The notes under the pieces: generated by a model
Database searches by the model: none
Seen by the model: the letters and a program-made list of their open reading frames with translations, nothing else
Told to the model about the DNA's origin: nothing
Shown: positions 1 through 8,907 of the stretch, in pieces
Layout: every line of letters begins with the position of its first letter
Position numbering within the stretch: position 1 is the first letter of the stretch
Made by a program: the position numbers and the translations under genes
Assembly: GCF_011308835.1 (NCBI RefSeq)
Contig: NZ_JAAOHY010000001.1
Location: 806,001-870,000 of the forward strand
Origin: Paracoccus xiamenensis
GTDB lineage: Bacteria > Pseudomonadota > Alphaproteobacteria > Rhodobacterales > Rhodobacteraceae
Direction: 5' to 3'
Length of the DNA: 64,000 nucleotides

Positions 1-1
1 G

Positions 2-73
2 GTCGATGCGGTCCTCTCCAATGCCTTTGCATTCGGCGGGCTGAATGCGGTGATCGCGTTGAAGCGGGTCTGA
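2..73 (+). CDS. 3' end of a beta-ketoacyl-ACP synthase (partial)
   Basis: Only the last 23 codons and the TGA stop are in the window; the start lies to the left. The peptide ends SNAFAFGGLNAV...KRV. That is the C-terminal glycine-rich GG-x-N segment of KAS I/II-type condensing enzymes, which in FabF-like proteins follows the second catalytic His. The family elongates acyl-ACP by decarboxylative condensation with malonyl-ACP. The fragment is too short to separate FabF from other KAS members. It is followed by a hairpin-rich element and then by a convergent gene. Confidence 0.6.
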   Translation, partial: VDAVLSNAFAFGGLNAVIALKRV

Positions 74-105
74 AGGCCGTTACGGCGCTTCCTGTCCGCG
101 GCGAC

Positions 106-197
106 AGGGGCGCTGCCCCTCGGCCCGTTCCGGGCCTCACCCCGGGATATTTGGGCCAGCGTGATCCGCTATCGCTTTCATTCTGGCCCAAATATCC
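106..197. repeat. Triple-hairpin REP-like element, probable bidirectional terminator
   Basis: Three perfect hairpins follow one another. The first is AGGGGC/GCCCCT (106-120). The second is GGCCCG/CGGGCC (122-136). The third is a 15-bp inverted repeat, GGATATTTGGGCCAG (145-159) with its complement at 183-197, around a 23-nt loop. The element sits between two convergent genes, so it probably ends transcription from both sides although no long T run is present. From memory, the GATATTTGGGC core recurs in Rhodobacteraceae intergenic DNA; that part is recall, not something shown here. Confidence 0.6.
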
Positions 198-239
198 ATT
201 GCAGCACCTGCGCAGGGCGCGGCAAGGCGGTCGTCGCGG

Positions 240-1007
240 TTACATTCCGGCAGCGGGTCGCCCCATCCAGCGCAAGCCGGCCTCGGTCGTGGTCCGCGGG
301 GTATATTCAGCCGCGACCCAGCCGGGATAGTGCGAGGCATCGACGGCGCGGAAGAAGGCCGGGTAATCGATATCGCCCTCGCGTGGCTCGTGACGGCCGG
401 GGGCGCCAGCGATCTGGATGTGGTGGACGCGGTGGCGGTGCGTCTCCCATGTTGTCAGCACGTCGCCGGTGATCATATGGGCCTGATAGGCGTCGAATTG
501 CAGCCCGAGATTGGGGGCTGCGACTGCGTCCAGAATCTTGGCGGCAAGATCGAAGTCGGACAGGAAGTAGCCGGGCATGTCGGTCTGGTTCATCGGCTCG
601 ATCGTCAGGCTGGCATGGGGTGCGCGCGCAGCGGCCCAACGCAGGTTTTCGATCATGCAGGCCATTGCGGGCTCGCCCTCGGCCTTGCCGGACATGATGT
701 GGATGTGGCGTGCCGACAAGACCTCTGCCACGCGTAGCGCGCGCTCGAAATCGCGCTGGAACCGGTCGCGCAGTCCCGGCACTGCCGCGAAGCCGCGCGG
801 ACCGCCAGCCCAGTTTGGCGGTGGGCAGTTGATCAGCACGATGTCCATGCCGGCCTGTCGGGCGGCCTGACGCAGCTCTGGTGCTGCAAGGTCATAGGGG
901 AAGAGGATTTCGACCCCCTGAAAGCCTGCGCGCTTCGCTGCATCGAATCGTTGCAGCATGGGGAGTTCGTTGAACAGTAGTGTCAGATTGGCGGCGAACC
1001 GTGCCAT
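240..1007 (-). CDS. hyi: Hydroxypyruvate isomerase family TIM-barrel protein
   Basis: This 255-residue protein has the length and layout of the Hyi branch of the xylose-isomerase-like TIM-barrel family. Hyi interconverts hydroxypyruvate and tartronate semialdehyde in glyoxylate/glycerate metabolism. The N-terminus (ANLTLLFNE, then GVEILFPYD near residue 35) is typical. Candidate catalytic acids are E137 (IEPMN) and E234 (AEYTP), at positions comparable to E143 and E240 of E. coli Hyi. FDAYQ near residue 171 fits the metal site. The ATG at 1007 has GGAG eight bases upstream. It overlaps the upstream DUF1285 gene by 25 bases, so the two are probably co-transcribed. A related sugar isomerase or epimerase activity is possible, since no other glyoxylate gene is adjacent. 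Confidence 0.75.
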   Translation of the reverse strand: MARFAANLTLLFNELPMLQRFDAAKRAGFQGVEILFPYDLAAPELRQAARQAGMDIVLINCPPPNWAGGPRGFAAVPGLRDRFQRDFERALRVAEVLSARHIHIMSGKAEGEPAMACMIENLRWAAARAPHASLTIEPMNQTDMPGYFLSDFDLAAKILDAVAAPNLGLQFDAYQAHMITGDVLTTWETHRHRVHHIQIAGAPGRHEPREGDIDYPAFFRAVDASHYPGWVAAEYTPRTTTEAGLRWMGRPAAGM

Positions 1008-1573
1008 GATGGTAACTCCAACGGGAAGTAAACACCGGCCGAACGCACCCCCATCAGCCCGTCAGGGCCTTTGGAGGCCTGTTCGGCCAACCGATAAAAA
1101 CTCTTGCGGTCTATCCGGGCGCGCAAGCCGCCACGAACCTCGACATAGGGGCGCGGCAGATCGGGCGTCCCTTCCATGACGAGCGGATGATCGGCGTCCA
1201 GACGGGCGCTGTCGCCGATATTGGTGTGAAAGACGATATCGGGACCGATATCGACATCCACGGCAATGAAGGGGGCGTCTTCGACCCGGATTCCGATCTT
1301 TTCGACCGGGGTCACAAGATAGTGACGTCCATCTTCATATTTCAGGATATTGGCGAACATCCGCACCATGCCGGGCCGGCCGATCGGTGAGCCTTCGTGA
1401 AACCAGGTCCCATCGGCGCGGATTTCCATGTCCATTTCGCCGCAATAGGGCGGGTTCCACAGATGCACCGGTGCGGGGCCGCGTATGCCGGCCTTGCGCG
1501 CAGCCGCGGCAATGCCGTCTGCGCGATCCCCCGCCGGCCCTGACCTTGATGCGATGTCGGACGTATTGCCCAT
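983..1573 (-). CDS. DUF1285 domain protein
   Basis: A soluble protein of 196 residues that I assign to the DUF1285 family. Its typical blocks are visible: LWNPPYCGEMDMEI near residue 40, IRADGTWFHEGSPI, and a central segment on 'VTPVEKIGI'. No catalytic motif is evident, and the family's biochemical role is unknown to me. It is the first gene of a leftward pair with the hydroxypyruvate isomerase gene, whose start lies inside its 3' end. The 57-base gap to the MoxR gene must carry divergent promoters. The start at 1573 has a weak AGGTGA very close to the ATG, so the true start is only moderately certain. Confidence 0.7.
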   Translation of the reverse strand: MGNTSDIASRSGPAGDRADGIAAAARKAGIRGPAPVHLWNPPYCGEMDMEIRADGTWFHEGSPIGRPGMVRMFANILKYEDGRHYLVTPVEKIGIRVEDAPFIAVDVDIGPDIVFHTNIGDSARLDADHPLVMEGTPDLPRPYVEVRGGLRARIDRKSFYRLAEQASKGPDGLMGVRSAGVYFPLELPSWHGSPPI

Positions 1574-1630
1574 TTCACCTGTGTTCGATCCGTGGTTTCA
1601 TATGTCTTAGAGCAGAATGAGAGAGTTGTC

Positions 1631-2629
1631 ATGTCCGAGGATGACAAACTGGTTGACGAGATCTTGATCCTGGGTGGTCAGCTGGCTGAGGCACGAAGCA
1701 GCATTGAACGCCGTTTCGTCGGCCAGCACGAGGTGGTTGAGCAGGTTCTGGCGGCAATCCTGTCAGGCGGCCACGCGCTGCTGGTTGGTCAGCCGGGTCT
1801 GGGCAAGACCATGCTTGTCGATACGCTGGCCACGGTGCTGGGGCTTCAGGACGCCCGCATCCAGTTCACGCCCGACCTGATGCCCGCCGATATTCTTGGC
1901 TCCGAGGTGCTGGATCAGTCGCCTGATGGCCGCCGCGCCTTCCGCTTTGTCGAGGGGCCGGTCTTCACGCAGCTGCTGATGGCCGACGAGATCAACCGCG
2001 CCAGCCCGCGCACCCAATCCGCCCTGCTTCAGGCCATGCAGGAAGGACAGGTGACTGTTGGCGGCGCACATCGTTCGCTGGGGCGCCCCTTTCATGTGCT
2101 GGCGACCCAGAACCCGATCGAGCAGGAAGGCACCTATCCGTTGCCCGAGGCACAGCTGGACCGTTTTCTGATGCAGGTCGACGTGGATTATCCCGACCGC
2201 GACACCGAACGCGCGATCCTGCTGGCCACCACCGGCACCCTGCGCGACGAACCCCATGCGGTCATGAGCGCGGACGGGCTGATCGCCGCGCAGGCTTTGA
2301 TCCGGCGGATGCCGGTAGGCGAGACGGTAGTGAATGCGATCCTCGACCTGGTGCGGGCGCTGCGTCCGGGGCCAGAGGGCGCGCCCTGGGTGGCAGAGAC
2401 GCTCAGCTGGGGGCCGGGTCCGCGTGCGGCGCAGGCGCTGATGCTGGTCACGCGGGCGCGGGCGGTGTTGAACGGTCGTTTCGCGCCGACGCTGGAGGAT
2501 GTCGACGCCATGGCCGCGCCGGTCCTGCGTCACCGCATGGCGCTCGGCTTCGGGGCGCGTGCACGGGGCGAGACCGTCGATGGCATTATCGCCCGCATCC
2601 GGGAAAGCCAGTTCCGGAAGGCGGCGTGA
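1631..2629 (+). CDS. MoxR-family AAA+ ATPase
   Basis: MoxR ATPases are AAA+ chaperone-like proteins that usually work with DUF58 and VWA partners to mature or insert envelope complexes. The 332-residue product shows Walker A GQPGLGKT (53-60), Walker B LLMADEINRA, and the MoxR segment ATQNPIEQEGTYPLPEAQLD with the sensor and arginine region after it. I chose the ATG at 1631 (MSEDDK) over the in-frame ATG at 1592, because MoxR proteins normally begin close to such an acidic segment and the earlier start would add 13 unrelated residues. It is the first gene of a four-gene operon. Its stop overlaps the DUF58 start in a GTGA. Confidence 0.92.
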   Translation: MSEDDKLVDEILILGGQLAEARSSIERRFVGQHEVVEQVLAAILSGGHALLVGQPGLGKTMLVDTLATVLGLQDARIQFTPDLMPADILGSEVLDQSPDGRRAFRFVEGPVFTQLLMADEINRASPRTQSALLQAMQEGQVTVGGAHRSLGRPFHVLATQNPIEQEGTYPLPEAQLDRFLMQVDVDYPDRDTERAILLATTGTLRDEPHAVMSADGLIAAQALIRRMPVGETVVNAILDLVRALRPGPEGAPWVAETLSWGPGPRAAQALMLVTRARAVLNGRFAPTLEDVDAMAAPVLRHRMALGFGARARGETVDGIIARIRESQFRKAA

Positions 2630-3504
2630 GCCCAGAACGGATCCCGCCGGCCGAATTGCGCGCAAAGGCCGAGGCAGCCGCAGCAGCGCTGCCGCCCCTG
2701 CTGCTGGCGCGTGGCCCGATTGCTGCGACCGTGGCGCCCGGCGGACATGGCCTGCGCCGTCCCGGTCTGGGCGAAGACTTCTGGCAGTATCGTCTGGCGC
2801 ATGAGGGCGATACCGCATCCGCCATCGACTGGCGGCGTTCGGCGCGCGGCGATTCACGCTTCGTGCGTGACCGCGAGCGTCAGACTGCGCGGACGGCGGC
2901 GATCTGGCTGGGGCGCGGCGCGGGCATGGACTATGCCGGACAGCAGGGCAGCGAAACCAAGCTTGACCGCGCCCGGGTCATCGGATTGGCGCTGTCGCTG
3001 GCGCTGATCCGCGCGGGCGAGCGGGTGGCCCTGCTGGGTGACAGTCCCGGCTCTGGCGCCACGCAGGCGGCGAAACTGTCCGAAGCCATCGCGGCCGTGG
3101 CTCCGCTTGCCCGGGATGCCGATGCGCCTGCTTTGGGAACTGCGCGGGCCGGTCAGGTCATTATTCTGATTGACGATTTTCTGAACGATACGAGTGATTT
3201 GGGGTCGTTTCTTCAAGCGGCCTCCGATCTTGGAGCAAGCGGCGTGATCCTGCAATTGCTGCACCCTGACGAGGAGGTCTTTCCCTTCGACGGCGCCATC
3301 CGGTTCGAAACCGTGGGTGGGTTGCAACATGACACCCGTGATGCAGGCGGGTTGCGCGCGGCCTATCTGGCGCGGCTTGACGAACGCCGCGCGTTGCTGG
3401 CCCGGATGGCGCAGCAGACCGGCTTTGTCTTCGGCACCCACGACCTTGGCCGTCCGGTGACCGAGGCGATGATCTGGTTGCATGGGGTGCTGGCGGCGCG
3501 ATGA
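2626..3504 (+). CDS. DUF58 domain protein, MoxR partner
   Basis: The 292-residue protein carries the DUF58 signature near residues 40-80: GLRRPGLGEDFWQY, then DTASAIDWRRSAR, close to the family pattern of an R..Y..GD..R.IDW...AR run. The C-terminal half has the Rossmann-like VWA-type fold seen in DUF58 proteins (VIILIDDFLND). DUF58 proteins are encoded next to MoxR ATPases and are thought to be adaptors or substrates. It begins with GTG in the GTGA overlap with moxR, and its end overlaps the next gene by 4 bases, so translation is coupled across the operon. I see no transmembrane segment in this copy. Confidence 0.88.
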   Translation: MSPERIPPAELRAKAEAAAAALPPLLLARGPIAATVAPGGHGLRRPGLGEDFWQYRLAHEGDTASAIDWRRSARGDSRFVRDRERQTARTAAIWLGRGAGMDYAGQQGSETKLDRARVIGLALSLALIRAGERVALLGDSPGSGATQAAKLSEAIAAVAPLARDADAPALGTARAGQVIILIDDFLNDTSDLGSFLQAASDLGASGVILQLLHPDEEVFPFDGAIRFETVGGLQHDTRDAGGLRAAYLARLDERRALLARMAQQTGFVFGTHDLGRPVTEAMIWLHGVLAAR

Positions 3505-6224
3505 TGATGCTGGGCCCGATAGGTTTCGGCGCGCCGCTGGTGCTGCTGGCGCTGGCGACGCTGCCGCTGCTGTGGTGGTTGTTACGGGCGCTGCCGCCGG
3601 TGCCGAAACGCATCCGCTTTCCTGGCACGGCGCTGCTGGCCGGGTTGCAGGACCCCAATCCGGTGGCGCGGCGCACGCCGTGGTGGCTGCTGCTGCTGCG
3701 CCTGATGGCGGTTGCGGCGGCGATCCTGGCCTTTTCGGCCCCGGTGTGGCGGCCCGCGCCGCCTCCGGTCGAGGGAGAGGCGCTGCTGATCGTCATGGAT
3801 GCCGGCGCCACCGCTGCGCCCGGTTGGCGTGCGGCGCAGATCCGCGCGCTTCGCGCTGCCGAAGGTGCCATTGCCGGCGGGCATCCGGTGGCGGTGCTGC
3901 TGGCCGATGGCCGGTCAGAAGGTGCGCTGCCGTTCGGCGCCGATGACGGTGTGGCGGCATTGCTGCGCGCGGCGGCGCCGCAGGCCTGGCCCGGTGCCTA
4001 TCCTGACGCGCCCGAGGATTTGCTGGCCAATGCGCCCGAAGACGGTCTGCGCACGCTCTGGCTCAGCGATGGGCTGGACCATCCGGGACGGGCCGAATGG
4101 TTGGCGGCACTGTCGGCGCGGGGGCCGGTCGGTGTCGTCTCGCCTGCCGTCGCCCCGCAGATGCTGCGCATGGCGCGCGACGGTGCCCAACCGGAATTGC
4201 AACTTCAATCGACGACAAATGAGGCTGAGACTGGCGCCGGCGCAATCCTGGCGCTCGGCCCCGATCCGCAGGGTATCCCCCGCGAACTTGCCCGGCTTAC
4301 GCCCGGCGCGCCGACCACGCGCGACGGCATCACCTCGCGCCCGGTGCCGGTGGATCTGCCGCCGGAATTGTTGGGCCGCGTCACCCGTTTTCAGATCGAG
4401 GGCGTGGAATCCGCCGCCGCCGTGGTCTTGGGCGATGACCGCCTGCGCCGCCCCGTTGTGGCGCTGATCGGGCAGGGGCAGGCGCGCTCGGAAGGGCAAG
4501 CGCTGCTGTCGCCGGCGCATTTTCTGCGCAGCGCGCTTGACGGCTCCGCCCGGGTGATCGAGGCCGGGCTGGATGACGCCTTGGCCGCCCAGCCCGATGT
4601 GATCGTGCTGATGGACCGTTCGGGGCTGGAGGCTGACGGCCCGCTGGCCGATTGGGTGACTGCAGGCGGGCTGCTGATCCGCTTTGCCGGGCCCCGCATG
4701 GCCGCCGATCCGCAGCTCGCCAACGAACCGCTGTTGCCGGTGCGGTTGCGGCCGGGCGGGCGTGACATGGGCGGTGCGCTCAGCTGGGGCGACCCGCGCC
4801 CGATTGCGCCCTTTGCGGCCGATGGCCCTTTCGCCGGTCTTTCGGTGCCGGGCGATGTGACCATCCGCGCGCAACTGATGGCCGAACCCGCGCCCGATCT
4901 GGCCGCCCGCAGCATCGCCACGCTGACCGATGGCACGCCCTTGGTGACCCGCGCGCCGCTGGGCGAGGGGCGGGTGGTGCTGTTCCATTCCACGGCCAAT
5001 GCCGACTGGTCCTCGCTGCCGATCTCGGGGCTGTTCGTGCAGATGCTGGAACGCCTGATCGCCGGGGCCGGTCGCGCAGCCGGTCCCGCGCAGGAACTGC
5101 CGCAGGGCGGGATCTGGACGGCCACGCAAGTGCTGGACGGCTTTGGCCGGCTGTCCCCGGCAGAGTCCCCGGTGCCGGTCGAGACCGAGGTTCTGGCGCA
5201 GGGCGCGGCGCCCGATCTGCCGGCAGGGATCTATGCCTCGGGTGAGCGGATCCTTGCGCTGAATGCAGGCCTGCCGATGGTGGCCGCCGATTGGCCCGGT
5301 GCCACGGTTGAAACCGACAGCCAGCCCGGCATTCCGCTTGCGGGCTGGCTGCTGCTGGCCGCCGCCACGGCTTTGCTGGCTGATCTGTTGGGCAGCGCGG
5401 CGCTGCGCCGGGGGCGGCTGGCGGCAGTGCTGATCGCCGCCCTCGCGCTGACCTTGCCGCCCGAAACCCCGCGCGCGCAAGAGATTGACCCTGAACTGGC
5501 CCGCGCGGCCTCGGAATTTGCAATGGGCTACGTGCTGACCGGCGACGCGGAGCTGGACGAGATTTCGCGCGCCGGGCTGGAGGGGCTTTCGCTGACGCTG
5601 ATGGCGCGCACCACGGTCGAGCCGACCCCGCCCGTCGCCATCGATCTGGAAACCGCCGACCTGACGTTGATGAGCTTTCTTTACTGGCCCATCGGCCCCG
5701 ATCAGCCGGTCCCGACGGCCGAGGCCTATCTGCGCCTGAACCGCTTTCTGCGCGGCGGCGGTATGATCCTGTTCGACACCCGCGACGCCGATCTGGCGGG
5801 CAGCGGGGCCGATGGGGCCGAGGATCTGCGCCGGCTGGCCGGGCCGCTGGACATGCCGCCCCTGCAGCTGGTGCCGCGCGACCACGTTCTGACCCGCAGC
5901 TTCTACCTGCTGGACGATCTGCCCGGCCGCTTCAGCGATGGCGATGTCTGGGTCGAAACCGCCACGGCCGAGGCGGGGACGGTCAATGACGGCGTCTCAC
6001 CGGTGGTGATCGGTGGCAATGCCTGGGCCGAGGCCTGGGCCACCGACGACCGCGGGCTGCCGCTGTTTGCAGTCGGCGCCGGGCTTGATGGCGAACGTCA
6101 GCGCGAACTGGCCCATCGCTTCGGCGTCAACCTGATCATGTATGTGCTGACCGGCAATTACAAATCCGACCAGATCCATGTGCCCGCGCTGCTGGAACGC
6201 CTGCGGCAGGAGGAGGCGCAATGA
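3501..6224 (+). CDS. BatA-like/DUF4159 membrane protein
   Basis: A 907-residue envelope protein. Residues 1-85 hold two membrane segments and the BatA N-terminal pattern (PIGFGAPLVLLALATLPLLW, then RIRFPGTALLAGL). A VWA-like strand follows (LLIVMDAGATA), but the usual metal-binding DxSxS is replaced by D100-A-G-A-T, so the MIDAS site is probably not functional. One or two further membrane helices lie near residues 613-650 (GWLLLAAATALLADLLG). The C-terminal ~250 residues match DUF4159, with a class I amidotransferase-like fold (LTLMSFLYWP, GGGMILFDTRDADL). It overlaps its neighbours by 4 bases on each side. It probably acts in a MoxR-assisted envelope complex of unknown substrate. Confidence 0.85.
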   Translation: MMMLGPIGFGAPLVLLALATLPLLWWLLRALPPVPKRIRFPGTALLAGLQDPNPVARRTPWWLLLLRLMAVAAAILAFSAPVWRPAPPPVEGEALLIVMDAGATAAPGWRAAQIRALRAAEGAIAGGHPVAVLLADGRSEGALPFGADDGVAALLRAAAPQAWPGAYPDAPEDLLANAPEDGLRTLWLSDGLDHPGRAEWLAALSARGPVGVVSPAVAPQMLRMARDGAQPELQLQSTTNEAETGAGAILALGPDPQGIPRELARLTPGAPTTRDGITSRPVPVDLPPELLGRVTRFQIEGVESAAAVVLGDDRLRRPVVALIGQGQARSEGQALLSPAHFLRSALDGSARVIEAGLDDALAAQPDVIVLMDRSGLEADGPLADWVTAGGLLIRFAGPRMAADPQLANEPLLPVRLRPGGRDMGGALSWGDPRPIAPFAADGPFAGLSVPGDVTIRAQLMAEPAPDLAARSIATLTDGTPLVTRAPLGEGRVVLFHSTANADWSSLPISGLFVQMLERLIAGAGRAAGPAQELPQGGIWTATQVLDGFGRLSPAESPVPVETEVLAQGAAPDLPAGIYASGERILALNAGLPMVAADWPGATVETDSQPGIPLAGWLLLAAATALLADLLGSAALRRGRLAAVLIAALALTLPPETPRAQEIDPELARAASEFAMGYVLTGDAELDEISRAGLEGLSLTLMARTTVEPTPPVAIDLETADLTLMSFLYWPIGPDQPVPTAEAYLRLNRFLRGGGMILFDTRDADLAGSGADGAEDLRRLAGPLDMPPLQLVPRDHVLTRSFYLLDDLPGRFSDGDVWVETATAEAGTVNDGVSPVVIGGNAWAEAWATDDRGLPLFAVGAGLDGERQRELAHRFGVNLIMYVLTGNYKSDQIHVPALLERLRQEEAQ

Positions 6225-8353
6225 ACGGGGGGTTCGCCTGGGGCGCGCTGGTTCTGGACCCGATCCTGTCGCCGCTGGTCGGGCCGATGGCGGCGGCCTG
6301 GATCGCGGGGATCGTGGCGGTATTGGCAGTGCTGGCAACTGCGTTCGCCTTGTGGCGCGGGTTGCGCGGGGCGTGGTGGCGCGGGTTTGCACTGCTGCTG
6401 ATTGCGGCGGCGCTTGCCGGTCCGGCCTTGCAGCAGGGCACCGCACGGCCGTTGTCCGATATCGTCCTGCTGGTCGATGACCGCAGCGCCAGCCAGTCGC
6501 TGCCCGGTCGCGGCGCGGCCAGCGACACGGCGCTGGCGCAGATCGAGGAGCAGCTGGCCCAATGGCCAGAGACCGAGATCCGCCGCCTGACCGTCGCCGA
6601 CACCGAGGACGGCACCTTGCTGGGTGCAGCGCTGTCCAAGGCGATTGCGGCGGAACCGGCGAACCGGCTGGCCGGGGCGATCGTCATCAGCGACGGGCTA
6701 AGCCATGATGCCGCTGCCATCCCGGAAACCGCACCCGCACCGGTGCATTTCCTGCAAACCGGCGCGCCCACGGATTGGGACCGCCGCATTGTCATCGACG
6801 AGGCCCCGCGCTTTGCCCTGATCGGGGAACCGACGACGATCCGCCTGCATATCGCCGATGAGGGCGCCTTGCCGGCAGAGCTGGCGGGCCCGATGACGCT
6901 GACCGCGCGGCTGGATGGCGAGGTGATCGCCAGCGTCGCCGTCACCCCCGGCAGCCGGATCGACCTGCCGGTCACGTTGAATACGGCGGGTCCGAACGTG
7001 GTGCTGATCTCGGTCGAGACGCTGGACGGAGAGTTGACCGGCCTGAACAACCAGGCCGCGCTGACCATCAATGCGGTGCGCGACCGGCTGCGGGTGCTGC
7101 TGGTCTCGGGAGAGCCGAACCCCGGTGAAAGAACGTGGCGCAACCTTTTGAAGTCGGACGCGAATATCGATCTTATCCATTTCACCATTCTGCGCCCGCC
7201 GGAAAAATTCGACGGTGTGCCCGTGGATGAACTGGCGCTGATCGCCTTTCCCACACGCGAGTTGTTCATGGAGCGGATCGAGGATTTCGACCTGATTATC
7301 TTCGACCGCTATCGGATACGCGGCATCCTGCTGCCGGAATATTACGACAATATCCGCCGCTATGTCGAAAACGGTGGCGCGGTGCTGGTCTCGGCCGGGC
7401 CGGAATTTGCCGGCGTTGACAGCATCGCGCGCTCGGCCCTTGGCCCGATCCTGCCGGCCCGTCCGACCGGCCGGGTCATCGAAGCGCCCCTGCTGCCCCG
7501 CCTGACCGATGACGGCCGCCGCCATCCCGTGACCGCCGGTCTGCCCGGCGCACCGGCCGAGGACGGCACCCCGGGCGATGACAGCTGGGGCCGCTGGCTG
7601 CGGATGATCGAAACTTCGCCTGCGCCCGACAGCACCGTGGCCATGGTGGGCGAAAGCAACCAGCCACTGCTGATGCTGCGCCGTCAGGGCGAGGGGCGGG
7701 TGGCGCTGATCGCCTCGGATCAGATCTGGCTGTGGGGGCGCGGTTTCGAAGGCGGCGGGCCGCAACTGGACCTGATGCGGCGGGTCGCGCATTGGTCGAT
7801 GAAGGAACCCGAGCTGGAGGAAGAGGCGCTGGAACTGCGCGGCCTTCCCGGCCAGCAGGTCGAGGTGACGCGGCGCAGCCTGCGCGAAACCGTGGGTGCG
7901 GTCGGGCTGACCGGCCCGCAGGGCCAGACCGCCGAGATCACCTTGCAGGAAAACGGTGCGGGCCTGTTCACCGGCCGCTTCACCGCGCCAGAGCCGGGAC
8001 TTTACACGGTGCGGCAGGACGATCTGACCCGCTCAATCGCGGTCGGTCCGGCGGCGCCACGCGAATTTGATCGTACCGTGGCCAATGCCGCCGACATGGC
8101 GGGGCTGACCGAAAACTCGGGCGGCAGCATCCACCGGCTGTCCGACGGCATCCCCGATCTGCGCCGCGTGGCCGAAGGCCGCCCGACCGATGGGCGCGGC
8201 GTGGCCGGGCGCTGGATCGGGCTGGTCGCGCGCGAGGCGGAAACCGTCACCGGTCTCAGCCGCCGGCCGCTGCTTCCGGGTTGGGCATGGTTGTGCCTGA
8301 TCGGTGGGGTCATGCTGGCCGGCTGGCTGGTCGAAGGCCGCCGCCGGGTCTGA
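6221..8353 (+). CDS. Large membrane-anchored VWA/glutamine-amidotransferase-like protein
   Basis: The 710-residue product has two N-terminal membrane helices (about 24-45 and 54-70). A strand with a DxSxS motif follows (VDDRSAS, D87/S89/S91), which resembles a VWA MIDAS site. A long beta-rich periplasmic region and an amidotransferase-like domain come next (LRVLLVSGEPNPGERTWR, later YVENGGAVLVSAGPEF). A final helix is near residue 685. I do not know a named family function. It is the last gene of the moxR operon and starts by ATGA overlap. One reading is that it supplies the MIDAS that its upstream neighbour lacks. In family terms it is close to the 'glutamine amidotransferase' membrane proteins often found next to DUF4159 genes. 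Confidence 0.75.
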   Translation: MNGGFAWGALVLDPILSPLVGPMAAAWIAGIVAVLAVLATAFALWRGLRGAWWRGFALLLIAAALAGPALQQGTARPLSDIVLLVDDRSASQSLPGRGAASDTALAQIEEQLAQWPETEIRRLTVADTEDGTLLGAALSKAIAAEPANRLAGAIVISDGLSHDAAAIPETAPAPVHFLQTGAPTDWDRRIVIDEAPRFALIGEPTTIRLHIADEGALPAELAGPMTLTARLDGEVIASVAVTPGSRIDLPVTLNTAGPNVVLISVETLDGELTGLNNQAALTINAVRDRLRVLLVSGEPNPGERTWRNLLKSDANIDLIHFTILRPPEKFDGVPVDELALIAFPTRELFMERIEDFDLIIFDRYRIRGILLPEYYDNIRRYVENGGAVLVSAGPEFAGVDSIARSALGPILPARPTGRVIEAPLLPRLTDDGRRHPVTAGLPGAPAEDGTPGDDSWGRWLRMIETSPAPDSTVAMVGESNQPLLMLRRQGEGRVALIASDQIWLWGRGFEGGGPQLDLMRRVAHWSMKEPELEEEALELRGLPGQQVEVTRRSLRETVGAVGLTGPQGQTAEITLQENGAGLFTGRFTAPEPGLYTVRQDDLTRSIAVGPAAPREFDRTVANAADMAGLTENSGGSIHRLSDGIPDLRRVAEGRPTDGRGVAGRWIGLVAREAETVTGLSRRPLLPGWAWLCLIGGVMLAGWLVEGRRRV

Positions 8354-8430
8354 TCTGCGCCCGCTTCGCCTTGCCAATCAGCCCCCCCGTTTGCTAGCAC
8401 CATTGGCGAACATACCCGAAAGGCAACCGC

Positions 8431-8907
8431 ATGGCCGAGACCCAGACGACCGAAGCCGACATCGGCCTGATCCAGCGGATCATCCCGCACCGCTATCCGT
8501 TCCTGCTGATCGACAAGGTCCGCGATATCGTGCCGCATAAATCCGGCACCGGTATCAAGAACGTGACCTTCAACGAGCCGCATTTCCAGGGCCATTTCCC
8601 GAACCAGCCGGTGATGCCGGGCGTGACCATCGTCGAGGCGATGGCGCAAACGGCTGCGGTGGTGGTGGGCGTCAGCCTTGACCTCGCCGACCGCGGGATG
8701 AAGACCTATTTCATGGCCATCGACAAGGTGAAATTCCGCCGCATGGTGGTTCCGGGCGACGTGCTGGAACTGCATGTCACCGTCAAGCGTGGCGGCGGCA
8801 AGATCTGGAAATTCGAGGGCAAGGGCATCGTCGACGGCGAAACCGCCTGCGAGGCAGAGTTCACCGCCATGATGGACCAGCCCGCGCGCGAGGCCGCGGA
8901 TGGCTGA
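8431..8907 (+). CDS. fabZ: 3-hydroxyacyl-ACP dehydratase FabZ
   Basis: FabZ dehydrates 3-hydroxyacyl-ACP to trans-2-enoyl-ACP in fatty acid synthesis and supplies the pool that lipid A synthesis draws on. The 158-residue hot-dog protein has the catalytic His in [11 protein letters not shown] (H55) and the Glu in VEAMAQ (E69), with the expected [11 protein letters not shown] near the N-terminus. The ATG follows a GAAAGG ribosome site. It starts the fabZ-lpxA-lpxI-lpxB cluster, a typical Rhodobacterales arrangement, and overlaps lpxA by 8 bases. Confidence 0.97.
   Translation: MAETQTTEADIGLIQRIIPHRYPFLLIDKVRDIVPHKSGTGIKNVTFNEPHFQGHFPNQPVMPGVTIVEAMAQTAAVVVGVSLDLADRGMKTYFMAIDKVKFRRMVVPGDVLELHVTVKRGGGKIWKFEGKGIVDGETACEAEFTAMMDQPAREAADG

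Noticed and set aside
3915..5885. 656-residue open frame antisense to the BatA/DUF4159 gene
   Set aside because: It is an antisense shadow produced by high GC at the third codon position. Its translation is rich in Arg, Gln, Gly and His, with no domain, and the sense gene is well supported.
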